From an uncultured Woeseiaceae bacterium (GTDB lineage Bacteria; Pseudomonadota; Gammaproteobacteria; Steroidobacterales; Woeseiaceae), in NCBI GenBank assembly GCA_945787435.1, contig CALZHX010000032.1, forward strand, positions 1 to 9,505: a stretch of 9,505 bases of DNA, read 5' to 3'. This document shows, one piece after another, positions 1 through 6,950 of this stretch (positions within the stretch are counted from its first letter, which is position 1; each line of letters begins with the position of its first letter). Below the pieces are notes generated by a model that was not told where the DNA came from, did no database searches, and worked only from the letters and a program-made list of their open reading frames with translations. The position numbers were made by a program, and so were the translations under genes.

Positions 1-129
1 CCTACGACATCGGCCGATCAGTTCGCGGCGACGCTGGCGAAATGGTTTGGCATACCCGATACGGACCTGGATATCGTGGCGCCAAATATCGACAACTTCG
101 TGCAACGCGATCTGGGTTTCATGGTCTGA
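1..129 (+). CDS. C-terminal end of a DUF1501 family protein (partial)
   Basis: An open frame enters at base 1 and closes at the TGA at 127-129, giving 42 residues. The segment contains ADQFAATLAKWFG, then a short Asp-rich stretch, then IDNFVQRDLGFMV at the end. This resembles, from memory, the usual C-terminus of DUF1501 proteins, which end with an 'AATLAKWFG' helix and an 'N(F)xxRDLGF' tail. DUF1501 proteins are often exported and encoded beside DUF1800 partners, and their function is poorly defined. The start and the rest of the protein lie outside the window. The next gene begins 28 bp downstream on the same strand, so the two may share a transcript. The family call rests only on this short tail. 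Confidence 0.72.
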   Translation, partial: PTTSADQFAATLAKWFGIPDTDLDIVAPNIDNFVQRDLGFMV

Positions 130-133
130 TATT

Positions 134-149
134 CTCTCGAAAACGAGAG
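134..149 (+). promoter_or_regulatory. Perfect small hairpin overlapping the ribosome binding site of the DUF885 gene
   Basis: CTCTCG (134-139) and CGAGAG (144-149) pair perfectly around an AAAA loop. The right arm, with G150, supplies the purine-rich Shine-Dalgarno region GAGAGG (145-150), seven bases before the ATG at 158. Folding would therefore compete with ribosome binding. No T-tract follows, so it does not look like an intrinsic terminator. A regulatory role is inference. Confidence 0.45.
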
Positions 150-157
150 GACATCCC

Positions 158-1951
158 ATGAAAACACTACCTGCTGCCGTTTTGGCGGCTGTGCTGCTCA
201 TCGCCGCCTGCAGTAACGAACAGTCAGCTACAGAACCTCAGGCCGAGGTTGCGGACCCTGCCGAAGCCCTGCATTCGCTTTTTGACGAATTTTTTGAGCG
301 CGGCCTCGAGCTCAACCCCATGCGGGCAACATCAATCGGCGACTATCGTTTCAACGATAAATTCGCCAATTCGATTGGGCCTGAACATCGCGAGGCCAAC
401 CGCATCATGGATGAGGAATTTCTGGCGAGACTGATCGAGATCGATCGCGAGCAACTGTCGCGGCAGGACCAGCTGAGCTACGACATGTTCAGGCTGAATC
501 GAGAGCAATCGCTGCAAGGCGATCGCTTCCCAGGCCATCTGCAGCCGATTAACCAGTTTTACTCGACGCTGAATTCATTCGTGCAACTCGGCAGCGGCAC
601 GAGTGTGCATCCGTTCAAAACGGTCAAGCACTATGACGACTGGCTGGCACGTATCGACGGTTTTGTCGTGTATGCCGATCAGGCTGTCGAAAATATGAAA
701 CAGGGCATGCAACAGGGCGTCGTGCAGCCGCGTATCCTCATGGAGAAATCGCTGCCGCAGATCGAATCGCAAATTGTCGACACGGCCGAAGAGAGCGGTT
801 TCTGGGCACCGATAGAGAATATGCCGGAAGAATTCAGTGCGGCAGATCGCGAGCGTCTTTCCGCCGCATTCAAAGAAGCGATAGAGACCAAGGTTCTTCC
901 AGTCTACAGCCGCATGGCGAACTTCATGGGCGACGAGTACATGGGCGCCGCGCGTGAAACGGTCGGACTCTATGCGTTACCAGATGGGCCTGACTGGTAC
1001 GCGTACAACGTCAAGCGCATTACGACGACTGACCTCACGCCCGATGAGATCCATCAGATCGGTCTCAATGAGGTCGCTCGCATTCACGACGAAATGCACA
1101 GTGTCATGGAAGAGGTGGGCTTCGAAGGTGACCTCAAGGAATTCTTCGACTTCATGAACAATGACGACCAGTTTTATTTCGACGAGCCTGAGCAACTGAT
1201 CCAGGGCTATCAGGCTATGTCCGAGAGAATCTCCGAGCTGGCAAAGCCCTTGTTCAACGTCTTTCCGAAGACGGGTTTCGAAGTTCGGCGTGTAGAGCCA
1301 TTTCGCGAGGCATCGGCATCCGGTGGTTCCTATCGAACGGGCACACCGGATGGCAGCCGTCCAGGTGTCTTTTACGCCAACGCCTATGACATCAAGGCAC
1401 GGCCAATCTGGGGCATGGAGTCCCTGTTTCTGCACGAAGCCATACCCGGCCACCACTTCCAGCGCTCCCTGCAGGTCGAGAACGAAGAGTTGCCGGGATT
1501 CAGACGCTTCGGAGGCTACACGGCCTTCACCGAGGGATGGGGACTTTACGCCGAATCACTGGGCAAGGAAATCGGCGTTTACACTGATCCGTACCAGTAT
1601 TTCGGAGCCTTGAATGCTGAGCTATGGCGTTCGATTCGCCTTGTGGTCGACACGGGTCTTCACGAAAAAGAGTGGACTCGACAGGACGTGCTGGACTATA
1701 TGTACGACAACTCGCCGGTTAAGGAGGCACGAGCTGTCTCTGAAGCAGAGCGTTTCATGGCGATTCCCGGACAAGCGCTGGCCTACAAAATCGGGCAGCT
1801 CAAAATTCGCGAGCTGCGTACCTATGCTGAAGAGCAACTCGGTGACGCATTCGACGTGACAGACTTCCATACGCAGGTGTTGATGGATGGCCCGATGCCG
1901 TTGTCGATGCTCGAAGCCAAAATCAACGACTGGGTCGCAGCACAAATCTAG
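158..1951 (+). CDS. DUF885 family metallopeptidase-like lipoprotein
   Basis: This 597-residue protein belongs, by its motifs, to the DUF885 family of putative zinc-dependent peptidases or hydrolases. The ATG at 158 is preferred over in-frame ATGs further upstream because it has a purine-rich ribosome site at 145-150 and begins with a lipoprotein signal: a basic start, a hydrophobic core and the lipobox IAAC with Cys18. Ser19 at +2 would favour outer-membrane sorting under the E. coli Lol rule. The putative active-site motif HEAIPGHHFQ spans residues 426-435, followed by the conserved-looking TEGWGLYAE at 458-466. The HExxPGHH pattern differs from canonical HExxH, as is usual for DUF885. Length is typical for a full family member. 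The substrate cannot be told from sequence. The likely location is the periplasmic face of an envelope membrane. It sits 7 bp before the first GTPase gene, probably in the same operon. Confidence 0.88.
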   Translation: MKTLPAAVLAAVLLIAACSNEQSATEPQAEVADPAEALHSLFDEFFERGLELNPMRATSIGDYRFNDKFANSIGPEHREANRIMDEEFLARLIEIDREQLSRQDQLSYDMFRLNREQSLQGDRFPGHLQPINQFYSTLNSFVQLGSGTSVHPFKTVKHYDDWLARIDGFVVYADQAVENMKQGMQQGVVQPRILMEKSLPQIESQIVDTAEESGFWAPIENMPEEFSAADRERLSAAFKEAIETKVLPVYSRMANFMGDEYMGAARETVGLYALPDGPDWYAYNVKRITTTDLTPDEIHQIGLNEVARIHDEMHSVMEEVGFEGDLKEFFDFMNNDDQFYFDEPEQLIQGYQAMSERISELAKPLFNVFPKTGFEVRRVEPFREASASGGSYRTGTPDGSRPGVFYANAYDIKARPIWGMESLFLHEAIPGHHFQRSLQVENEELPGFRRFGGYTAFTEGWGLYAESLGKEIGVYTDPYQYFGALNAELWRSIRLVVDTGLHEKEWTRQDVLDYMYDNSPVKEARAVSEAERFMAIPGQALAYKIGQLKIRELRTYAEEQLGDAFDVTDFHTQVLMDGPMPLSMLEAKINDWVAAQI

Positions 1952-1958
1952 CAAGATT

Positions 1959-3452
1959 ATGAAACTCGACCGTTTCATCAGGATCGGCATCGCAGCAGTC
2001 ATCGGGCTGCTGTTCGTCGTGGCGATCGGCGCACTGCTTTTCATCACGGAGTCGGCGCTCAACGTATGGGATCGCCTGGACGAGGGCCCGAAGGTTCTGC
2101 TGTACGGTTACCTGGCCGTCATGGTCGTGCTTGTTGTTACCGCGCTTTGGCTCATCTGGCGGCTGGTCGTGCGCCGAAAAATACCCGATGTCAGGGCGAA
2201 GGCGGCCCGAAAACTCTCGCAATCAGACATTCGTGCCCGGCTTGCAGAGGCCGAGGCATCCGGTGTCGATGTTGGCGCGGCACAGTCGGAATTGCAGGAA
2301 CTCGCAGCGCGCCAGGCGAGCGGGGCGATCCATCTGTGCTTCTTTGGTGAGATCAGCACCGGCAAAAGTTCGCTGATCAGGGCGCTCGTTCCGACGGCCG
2401 ATGTCTCTGTTGATGTGCTCGGCGGGTCGACAACCGATGTGCGGCACTATCGATGGCGCAACGATGCCGGCAATGAAATCCTGCTTACCGACGTGCCTGG
2501 GATGGGTGGCCATGAAGAAGGCCTGGGCGACGTAGCGATGCAGGAAGCACAACGCTCGCATGTTGTGTTGTTTGTTTGCGAGGGCGACCTGACGCGCCCC
2601 GAAGCCGGCGCCGTCAATCAACTGTTGTGCCTCGGAAAACCACTCGTCATCGTCATGAATAAATCGGATCGTTTCGGTGTCGAGGAGCAGGCGGCGTTAA
2701 TGCAACGCTTGCTCGAACATCTTGAGCTTGCGGGAGGCGAGATCGAAAGAGACCGCGTCGTCGCCGTTACGGCAGGCGGAGCAACCGACGTAGTCGAGCG
2801 GACAAGCGACGGCACCGAGTCGACGGTGAAGCGCCAGCGTCCCGCAGACATCGGCGTTCTCGTAGTCGCGATCAATCGCCTGCTTGAAGATCCCACGGAG
2901 ATCGATGAGCGACGCGACCGCGCCGTATTCAGGCTTGCGGCGGACAAGCTGGCTGAGGCCGAAGCGCATTACCGTGTGCAGCGCTCAGAGCAGATCATTC
3001 GCAACGGTACGCGCAAGGCGGTTGTTGGGGCGCTCGCAGCCGTAAGTCCAGGCACAGATGTGCTCATTCAGGGCTACATAGGCACCGCAATGACCCAGGA
3101 ACTCTGTAAGCTGTACGACGCAACGCCGCGTGATCTCGATATCGAAGAATTCCTGAACCTCAGTCAGAGTCGTGTAGGGCGTGCGCTGCCATTGTCGCTG
3201 GCCGTGGCTGGGAATGGCCTGAAGGCATTCCCGGGAATTGGCACGGTGGCAGGTGGCTTGGTTCACGCTGTAGCCTACGGCCTGATTTTCGATGCGCTGG
3301 GCCGAAGCCTGGTCATGACATTGTCAAAGCACGGAGAGCTCGTGCCCGAGGTTGCCGCGAAAGAATTCGAGGAAGGCATCAGTGAACATATTGAAGCGGG
3401 CGTTCGCCGCGTTGCCAAAATGGCCCTGGAAGAAAAACCAGGCGGTAGCTGA
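1959..3452 (+). CDS. Membrane-anchored GTPase with DUF697-like C-terminus (GTPase A)
   Basis: A 497-residue GTPase. Two hydrophobic segments (about 7-29 and 46-70) should anchor it in the inner membrane, with the G domain in the cytoplasm. Nucleotide-binding motifs are intact: P-loop GEISTGKSS (130-138), G3 DVPG (178-181) and G4 NKSD (234-237). After G4 comes a charged insertion (about 271-297) ending KRQRPAD. Residues about 345-455 hold Gly/Ala-rich hydrophobic helices resembling the DUF697 domain of YcjF-like proteins and related GTPases. The ATG at 1959 is chosen because it follows the previous stop by 7 bp and starts just before the first membrane segment; its ribosome site is weak, so coupling to the upstream gene is likely. 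The next gene encodes a paralogue that begins inside this gene's 3' end. Family-level GTPase identity is secure; the cellular role is unknown. Confidence 0.88.
   Translation: MKLDRFIRIGIAAVIGLLFVVAIGALLFITESALNVWDRLDEGPKVLLYGYLAVMVVLVVTALWLIWRLVVRRKIPDVRAKAARKLSQSDIRARLAEAEASGVDVGAAQSELQELAARQASGAIHLCFFGEISTGKSSLIRALVPTADVSVDVLGGSTTDVRHYRWRNDAGNEILLTDVPGMGGHEEGLGDVAMQEAQRSHVVLFVCEGDLTRPEAGAVNQLLCLGKPLVIVMNKSDRFGVEEQAALMQRLLEHLELAGGEIERDRVVAVTAGGATDVVERTSDGTESTVKRQRPADIGVLVVAINRLLEDPTEIDERRDRAVFRLAADKLAEAEAHYRVQRSEQIIRNGTRKAVVGALAAVSPGTDVLIQGYIGTAMTQELCKLYDATPRDLDIEEFLNLSQSRVGRALPLSLAVAGNGLKAFPGIGTVAGGLVHAVAYGLIFDALGRSLVMTLSKHGELVPEVAAKEFEEGISEHIEAGVRRVAKMALEEKPGGS
3370..3376 (+). promoter_or_regulatory. 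Ribosome binding site that sets a GTG start for GTPase B
   Basis: AGGAAGG at 3370-3376 lies inside the coding sequence of GTPase A, with its AGGA core 8 nt before GTG 3382. It is the best Shine-Dalgarno match near the candidate starts of the second GTPase. It favours GTG 3382 over the in-frame ATG 3352 and over later starts such as ATG 3583, which would begin only about 15 residues before the P-loop. Confidence 0.65.
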
Positions 3453-4743
3453 AGCGGGAACGCGCGACGGATCAGATCATCTCGAACTCGCGCGCGAAAG
3501 CCTGCGCGAGTTGATCGACGACGAGCGCCTTCCCGATGGCGTGCGTGAATCTCTGGCACACGACTTCGAAGCCGTTGAGGGCATGCTCGACAAGCTCGAA
3601 CACGGACATCTGCATCTTGCCGTTTTTGGTCGTGTCAGCACAGGTAAGTCATCCTTGTTGAACGCGTTGATCGGTGAGGAGGCTTTTTCTGTGAGCCCCC
3701 TGCACGGAGAGACGCGGCACTCGTCAATGCAGCCATGGAGCGAGGTTCAGGCAGGTGGCGTGTTTCTGATTGACACGCCAGGTCTGGACGAAGCTGGTGG
3801 CGAAGAGCGTGAGGCGATGGCGCGCGAGGTTGCGGGCCGATCGGACCTGGTCATCTTCGTGCTCGATAGCGATATCACTGATACCGAACTCCACGCGTTG
3901 CGCACTCTCCTGGCGCAGGGCCGCCCGGTGCTACTGGCGCTCAACAAAAGCGACTTGTTCACCAGTGATGAGAAAGTGGCGCTGTTGCAATCGATACGCG
4001 AAAAAACGGATGGCATGATTGAGCCTTCTCACGTTCTTGCTGTCGCCGCGCAGCCGCGGCCGCAAATTGTTGTCGAGGTTGACGAAAGCGGAAACGAAAC
4101 TGAGTGTGAGCGACAAAGAGAGCCCGACGTTGAGAAACTGCGGTTGCGGCTGTGGGACATACTTGATGCTGAGGGCAAGACACTTGCTGCACTGAATGCC
4201 AGCCTGTTTGCCGCAGATCTTAGCGACCAGGTGGGGCGGCGTATACTCGCCGCACGACGCGAGATCGGCGAGAAGCTCGTACGCACCTATTGCGTTGGCA
4301 AAGGCATTGCCGTCGCCTTCAACCCGGTGCCCGTCGCCGACCTGTTTGCCGCAGCCTTCATTGATGTCGGCATGGTAGTGCACCTGTCGCGCGTCTACGA
4401 CCTGCCGCTGAGCCAGAAAGAGGCTGGCTCACTCGTCAAGGTGATTGTCGCGGAGTCGGCCGCGCTGATGGGCACGGTCTGGGCGCTGCATTTCGTTTCG
4501 AGTGCGCTCAAGGTGGGCACGGCAGGGTTGTCCACGATCGTTACCGCGGGAGCGCAGGGTGCGATCGCTTACTACAGCACCTATGTCGTCGGCCAGGTTG
4601 CATCCAAATATCTCGGTCAGGGCAAGTCCTGGGGCGAGGGCGGACCAAAACATGTCGTCAAGCAGATTCTCGGCAGCCTGGATCGCGACACAGTGCTTGC
4701 CGATGCCAGGCGCGAGATCCAGGCGCGCCTCGGGCTCACCTGA
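3382..4743 (+). CDS. GTPase with DUF697-like hydrophobic C-terminus (GTPase B), paralogue of GTPase A
   Basis: A 453-residue GTPase from a GTG start backed by a good ribosome site at 3370-3376. Motifs are the P-loop GRVSTGKSS (83-91), G3 DTPG (131-134) and G4 NKSD (188-191). An insertion after G5 (about 221-249) ends ERQREPD, matching the KRQRPAD of GTPase A. Residues about 300-410 are hydrophobic and Gly/Ala-rich, consistent with DUF697. Unlike its neighbour it lacks N-terminal membrane segments; it starts instead with a short basic, aromatic stretch (RAFAALPKWPWKK) that could bind a membrane surface. It overlaps GTPase A by 71 nt in another frame and ends 1 nt before the ATL gene. The shared P-loop context, NKSD and insertion suggest an old tandem duplication. 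The two products may work as a pair, which is inference. A downstream start is possible but would remove the helix before the P-loop. Confidence 0.86.
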   Translation: MNILKRAFAALPKWPWKKNQAVAEAGTRDGSDHLELARESLRELIDDERLPDGVRESLAHDFEAVEGMLDKLEHGHLHLAVFGRVSTGKSSLLNALIGEEAFSVSPLHGETRHSSMQPWSEVQAGGVFLIDTPGLDEAGGEEREAMAREVAGRSDLVIFVLDSDITDTELHALRTLLAQGRPVLLALNKSDLFTSDEKVALLQSIREKTDGMIEPSHVLAVAAQPRPQIVVEVDESGNETECERQREPDVEKLRLRLWDILDAEGKTLAALNASLFAADLSDQVGRRILAARREIGEKLVRTYCVGKGIAVAFNPVPVADLFAAAFIDVGMVVHLSRVYDLPLSQKEAGSLVKVIVAESAALMGTVWALHFVSSALKVGTAGLSTIVTAGAQGAIAYYSTYVVGQVASKYLGQGKSWGEGGPKHVVKQILGSLDRDTVLADARREIQARLGLT

Positions 4744-4744
4744 T

Positions 4745-5104
4745 ATGGATCGTATCGCCCGCATGCACCGTATCTGGGAAACGATCCGGGAAATTCCGCA
4801 AGGCAATGTCGCGAATTACGGTCAGATAGCCGAAATTGCCGGTATCCCTCGCGGCGCTCGCCAGGTCGGTTATGCGTTGCGACACTTGCCTGACGGTCAC
4901 GATGTGCCCTGGCATCGCGTCCTGCAGTCGTCCGGCAAGATCGCCTTTGAAAAAGGCAGCTCCTCGTACAAAGAGCAGAGCAAACGACTTATGATGGAAG
5001 ACGTCGCCGTCATGGCAGGCAAAGTCGACATGAGCAAGTATCGCTGGCAGCCAGACCTCGACGAATTGTTGTGGAAGCCGACCTCGGCCTGGGACGACGA
5101 ATGA
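4745..5104 (+). CDS. Alkyltransferase-like (ATL) protein, MGMT/Ogt DNA-binding domain family
   Basis: A 119-residue protein with the C-terminal DNA-binding domain of O6-alkylguanine-DNA alkyltransferases. The winged-helix segment NYGQIAEIAGIPRGARQVGYAL covers about 24-45 in two parts: a Tyr-containing helix, then the arginine-finger region with Arg39. Where MGMT/Ogt enzymes have PCHR with the alkyl-accepting Cys, this protein has PWHR (55-58), so Trp56 replaces the reactive residue. That is the hallmark of ATL proteins such as E. coli YbaZ and fission yeast Atl1, which bind O6-alkylguanine without repairing it and channel lesions to nucleotide excision repair. The ATG at 4745 follows the GTPase B stop by 1 nt and has no clear ribosome site, suggesting coupling; ATG 4763 is an alternative. 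Its stop overlaps the next start as ATGA. Family assignment is firm; a repair link to its neighbours is not evident. Confidence 0.93.
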   Translation: MDRIARMHRIWETIREIPQGNVANYGQIAEIAGIPRGARQVGYALRHLPDGHDVPWHRVLQSSGKIAFEKGSSSYKEQSKRLMMEDVAVMAGKVDMSKYRWQPDLDELLWKPTSAWDDE

Positions 5105-6441
5105 GTGTTCGTAACAAGCTGCGCTCGAAGCTGGTTAACCTGCTGGCCAGCGAGAAGACGCAAACGTTGCAGCGCTCACTCGCCGAATCTGGTCGAAAGC
5201 TTGGTCGACGTGCGCATATCGTCTCGGTATTTCTCGAGCTCGACGATCCCTACTCGTATCTGCTGGCCCATTACCTTCCGGACCTGGCAGCTGCCTATGA
5301 TATTGAACTGCGCTACTACCTGACCCAGTCATGCACTGACACGGCCTACCGTCCATTTCCTGAGATGCTGGCTGTGTATGCCGACCAGGACTGCGCACGG
5401 CTTGCTGCCGAACTCGGCGTGCCGTTTCTCGACAAAGGGGTTGCTCCCGCCGTCGAGCACCGGCGCGCACTGATCGACAGCCTGGCGGCAAGCAGCGGCA
5501 CGCCGGATTTCGGGAGTGAGTTGCTCGCAGCGATTACATCCTATTGGCGTGGTGACTCGGAGGGTGTTGCCAGGCGTCTGACCGGCGCCGGGATAACCGG
5601 TGCAGGCGATGCAATGCTGGCGGCGAACCAGGAGCGCCTGCAGGAGCTCGGGCACTATAACTCGGCTACGCTGTACTACGCCGGCGAATGGTACTGGGGT
5701 GTCGATCGCCTGCATTACCTTCTCGAACGGCTGGATGCGCTAGGTGCGCGAAACGAATCAGCGTCCATTGCCAGGCTTGCCTCTATTCGGCAAGTCATGC
5801 AGACGACGTTGCCTGTCGCACCACCTGGCGCTGCGCGGGACCTGCCGCCCCTGGAGCTTTTCTATTCGTTCCGCAGCCCGTATTCCTATCTTTGCCTGCA
5901 GCGAGTCTTTGCGATCGCCGATGCATTCAAACTGCAGCTCGTTGTTCGACCGGTCTTGCCGATGGTAATGCGAGGCATGCAGGTTCCGCAGCGGAAACTC
6001 ACCTACATTGTCAAAGACACGAGTCGGGAGGCACGCCGCCTGCACATTCCTTACGGTCACTTCGCCGACCCGGTCGGTATCGGGGTTGAGCGTTGCCTGG
6101 CCGTTTTCTTTTATGCGCAGGGTGAAAGGCGAGAGCGAGATTTCTTGTTGCATGCCGGTGAAGCGACCTGGTCCCGTGCCATCGACGTGGCGACAGACAA
6201 GGGCATGCGCAAGGTAACCGGCCGCTGCGGGTTGTTCTGGCCCGATGTACTGGCCGCGATGCAAGGCGAGTCATGGCGACAAAAAGTCGAGGACAATCGT
6301 GAGTCGATGTTTGACTCTGGTTCGTGGGGTGTACCGACGATTCGGCTGGGTGACTATGTTGTCTGGGGGCAGGACAGGGACTGGTTGCTGGCCCGCCACA
6401 TCGAGGAACTTTGCGATACAGGAGAGGGAATACTGATATGA
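5101..6441 (+). CDS. Two-domain DSBA/HCCA-isomerase-like thioredoxin-fold protein
   Basis: A 446-residue protein built from two related halves of the DSBA-like family (2-hydroxychromene-2-carboxylate isomerase and kappa-class glutathione transferase relatives). Half one begins near FLELDDPYSYL (44-54) and ends with WGVDRLHYLLERL (199-211). Half two begins with LELFYSFRSPYSYL (251-264) and ends with GVPTIRLGDYVVWGQDR (410-426), the typical C-terminal strand with the thioredoxin-fold cis-proline (Pro412). Neither half has a CxxC at the active-site position, so disulfide oxidase activity is unlikely; a glutathione- or thiol-dependent isomerase or transferase role is more plausible. There is no signal peptide, so the protein should be cytoplasmic. 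In half one the cis-Pro segment reads NSAT (187-190), suggesting a degenerate, structural half. The ATG overlaps the ATL stop as ATGA, as does the next start. The ATG at 5071 is rejected because it deepens the overlap. Confidence 0.85.
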   Translation: MSVRNKLRSKLVNLLASEKTQTLQRSLAESGRKLGRRAHIVSVFLELDDPYSYLLAHYLPDLAAAYDIELRYYLTQSCTDTAYRPFPEMLAVYADQDCARLAAELGVPFLDKGVAPAVEHRRALIDSLAASSGTPDFGSELLAAITSYWRGDSEGVARRLTGAGITGAGDAMLAANQERLQELGHYNSATLYYAGEWYWGVDRLHYLLERLDALGARNESASIARLASIRQVMQTTLPVAPPGAARDLPPLELFYSFRSPYSYLCLQRVFAIADAFKLQLVVRPVLPMVMRGMQVPQRKLTYIVKDTSREARRLHIPYGHFADPVGIGVERCLAVFFYAQGERRERDFLLHAGEATWSRAIDVATDKGMRKVTGRCGLFWPDVLAAMQGESWRQKVEDNRESMFDSGSWGVPTIRLGDYVVWGQDRDWLLARHIEELCDTGEGILI

Positions 6442-6938
6442 CAACCGTGATTTTCTCGCACGGGCAGGAAAGCGGGCCCTGGGGTACAAAAATCCGCGCG
6501 ATGGCCGAGCAGTCTGAAGACATAGGTTGCGCGGTAGGTAGCGTCGACTACCAGGGAATTGCCGACCCGACCGAGCGCGTGCACAAGCTGATCGAGGAAT
6601 GTCGCGATATTAGTGGACCGCTGCTTCTCGTCGGTTCCAGTATGGGCGGCCACGTGGCCACGGCCGCGGCCGCAGAGTTGGGCGCGGCGGGACTATTCGT
6701 TCTGGCGCCTGCGTACTATATGCCCGGCTACGAGGAACTGACGCCGACGCCACCAAACCTGCCGATAGCGATCGTGCATGGCTGGCGAGACGACGTTGTA
6801 CCTGTCGAGAACAGCATACGCTTTGCGAGCCAGTGTCACGCTGAGCTGCACGTACTCGATGGCGATCATCGGCTTAGCGAAAATATCGACGAGATCAACT
6901 ATTATTTAAGGCGATTTATTGAAAAGATCACTTCTTGA
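6438..6938 (+). CDS. Small alpha/beta-fold hydrolase
   Basis: A 166-residue single-domain alpha/beta hydrolase. The N-terminal strand leads into SHGQESGPWG (7-16), the oxyanion-side HG loop. The nucleophile elbow is GSSMGG (66-71) with Ser68 as nucleophile. HGWRDDVVP (114-122) supplies the acid, probably Asp118, and GDHRL (142-146) supplies His144, so the catalytic triad looks complete. The size matches minimal hydrolases of the YqiA/RBBP9 kind, probably an esterase, thioesterase or serine hydrolase; the substrate is unknown. There is no signal peptide, so it should be cytoplasmic. The ATG at 6438 overlaps the preceding stop (ATGA, 6438-6441) and has a purine-rich AGGAGAGGG at 6420-6428, spaced slightly far from the start. 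The nucleophile-elbow codons contain two adjacent 12-bp palindromes (6648-6659 and 6661-6672). Confidence 0.9.
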   Translation: MTTVIFSHGQESGPWGTKIRAMAEQSEDIGCAVGSVDYQGIADPTERVHKLIEECRDISGPLLLVGSSMGGHVATAAAAELGAAGLFVLAPAYYMPGYEELTPTPPNLPIAIVHGWRDDVVPVENSIRFASQCHAELHVLDGDHRLSENIDEINYYLRRFIEKITS

Positions 6939-6950
6939 AAGAGTACCAAT

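Noticed and set aside
47..157. N-terminal extension of the DUF885 protein from an ATG at 47
   Set aside because: It would overlap the DUF1501 tail in another frame and bury the lipoprotein signal, which begins naturally at ATG 158 behind a ribosome site.
977..1456. Minus-strand open frame of 159 codons
   Set aside because: It lies wholly within the DUF885 gene opposite its catalytic region and has no recognisable motif; it is a by-product of GC-rich coding.
3352..3381. ATG 3352 as the start of GTPase B
   Set aside because: It has no clear ribosome site and would lengthen an already large overlap; the AGGAAGG at 3370-3376 fits GTG 3382 better.
4815..4879. Helix-turn-helix in the ATL protein as a transcription regulator
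   Set aside because: The helix is the normal DNA-lesion-binding element of the MGMT/ATL fold, confirmed by the PWHR motif and the arginine finger.
5688..6089. Plus-strand open frame of 133 codons in an alternate frame
   Set aside because: It is internal to the DSBA-like gene, Cys/Arg/Ala-rich and without domain features, as expected for a shifted frame.
6011..6523. Minus-strand open frame of 170 codons
   Set aside because: It spans the junction of the DSBA-like and hydrolase genes on the opposite strand; its product is Pro/Arg/Ser-rich with no motif, and both + strand genes there have strong support.
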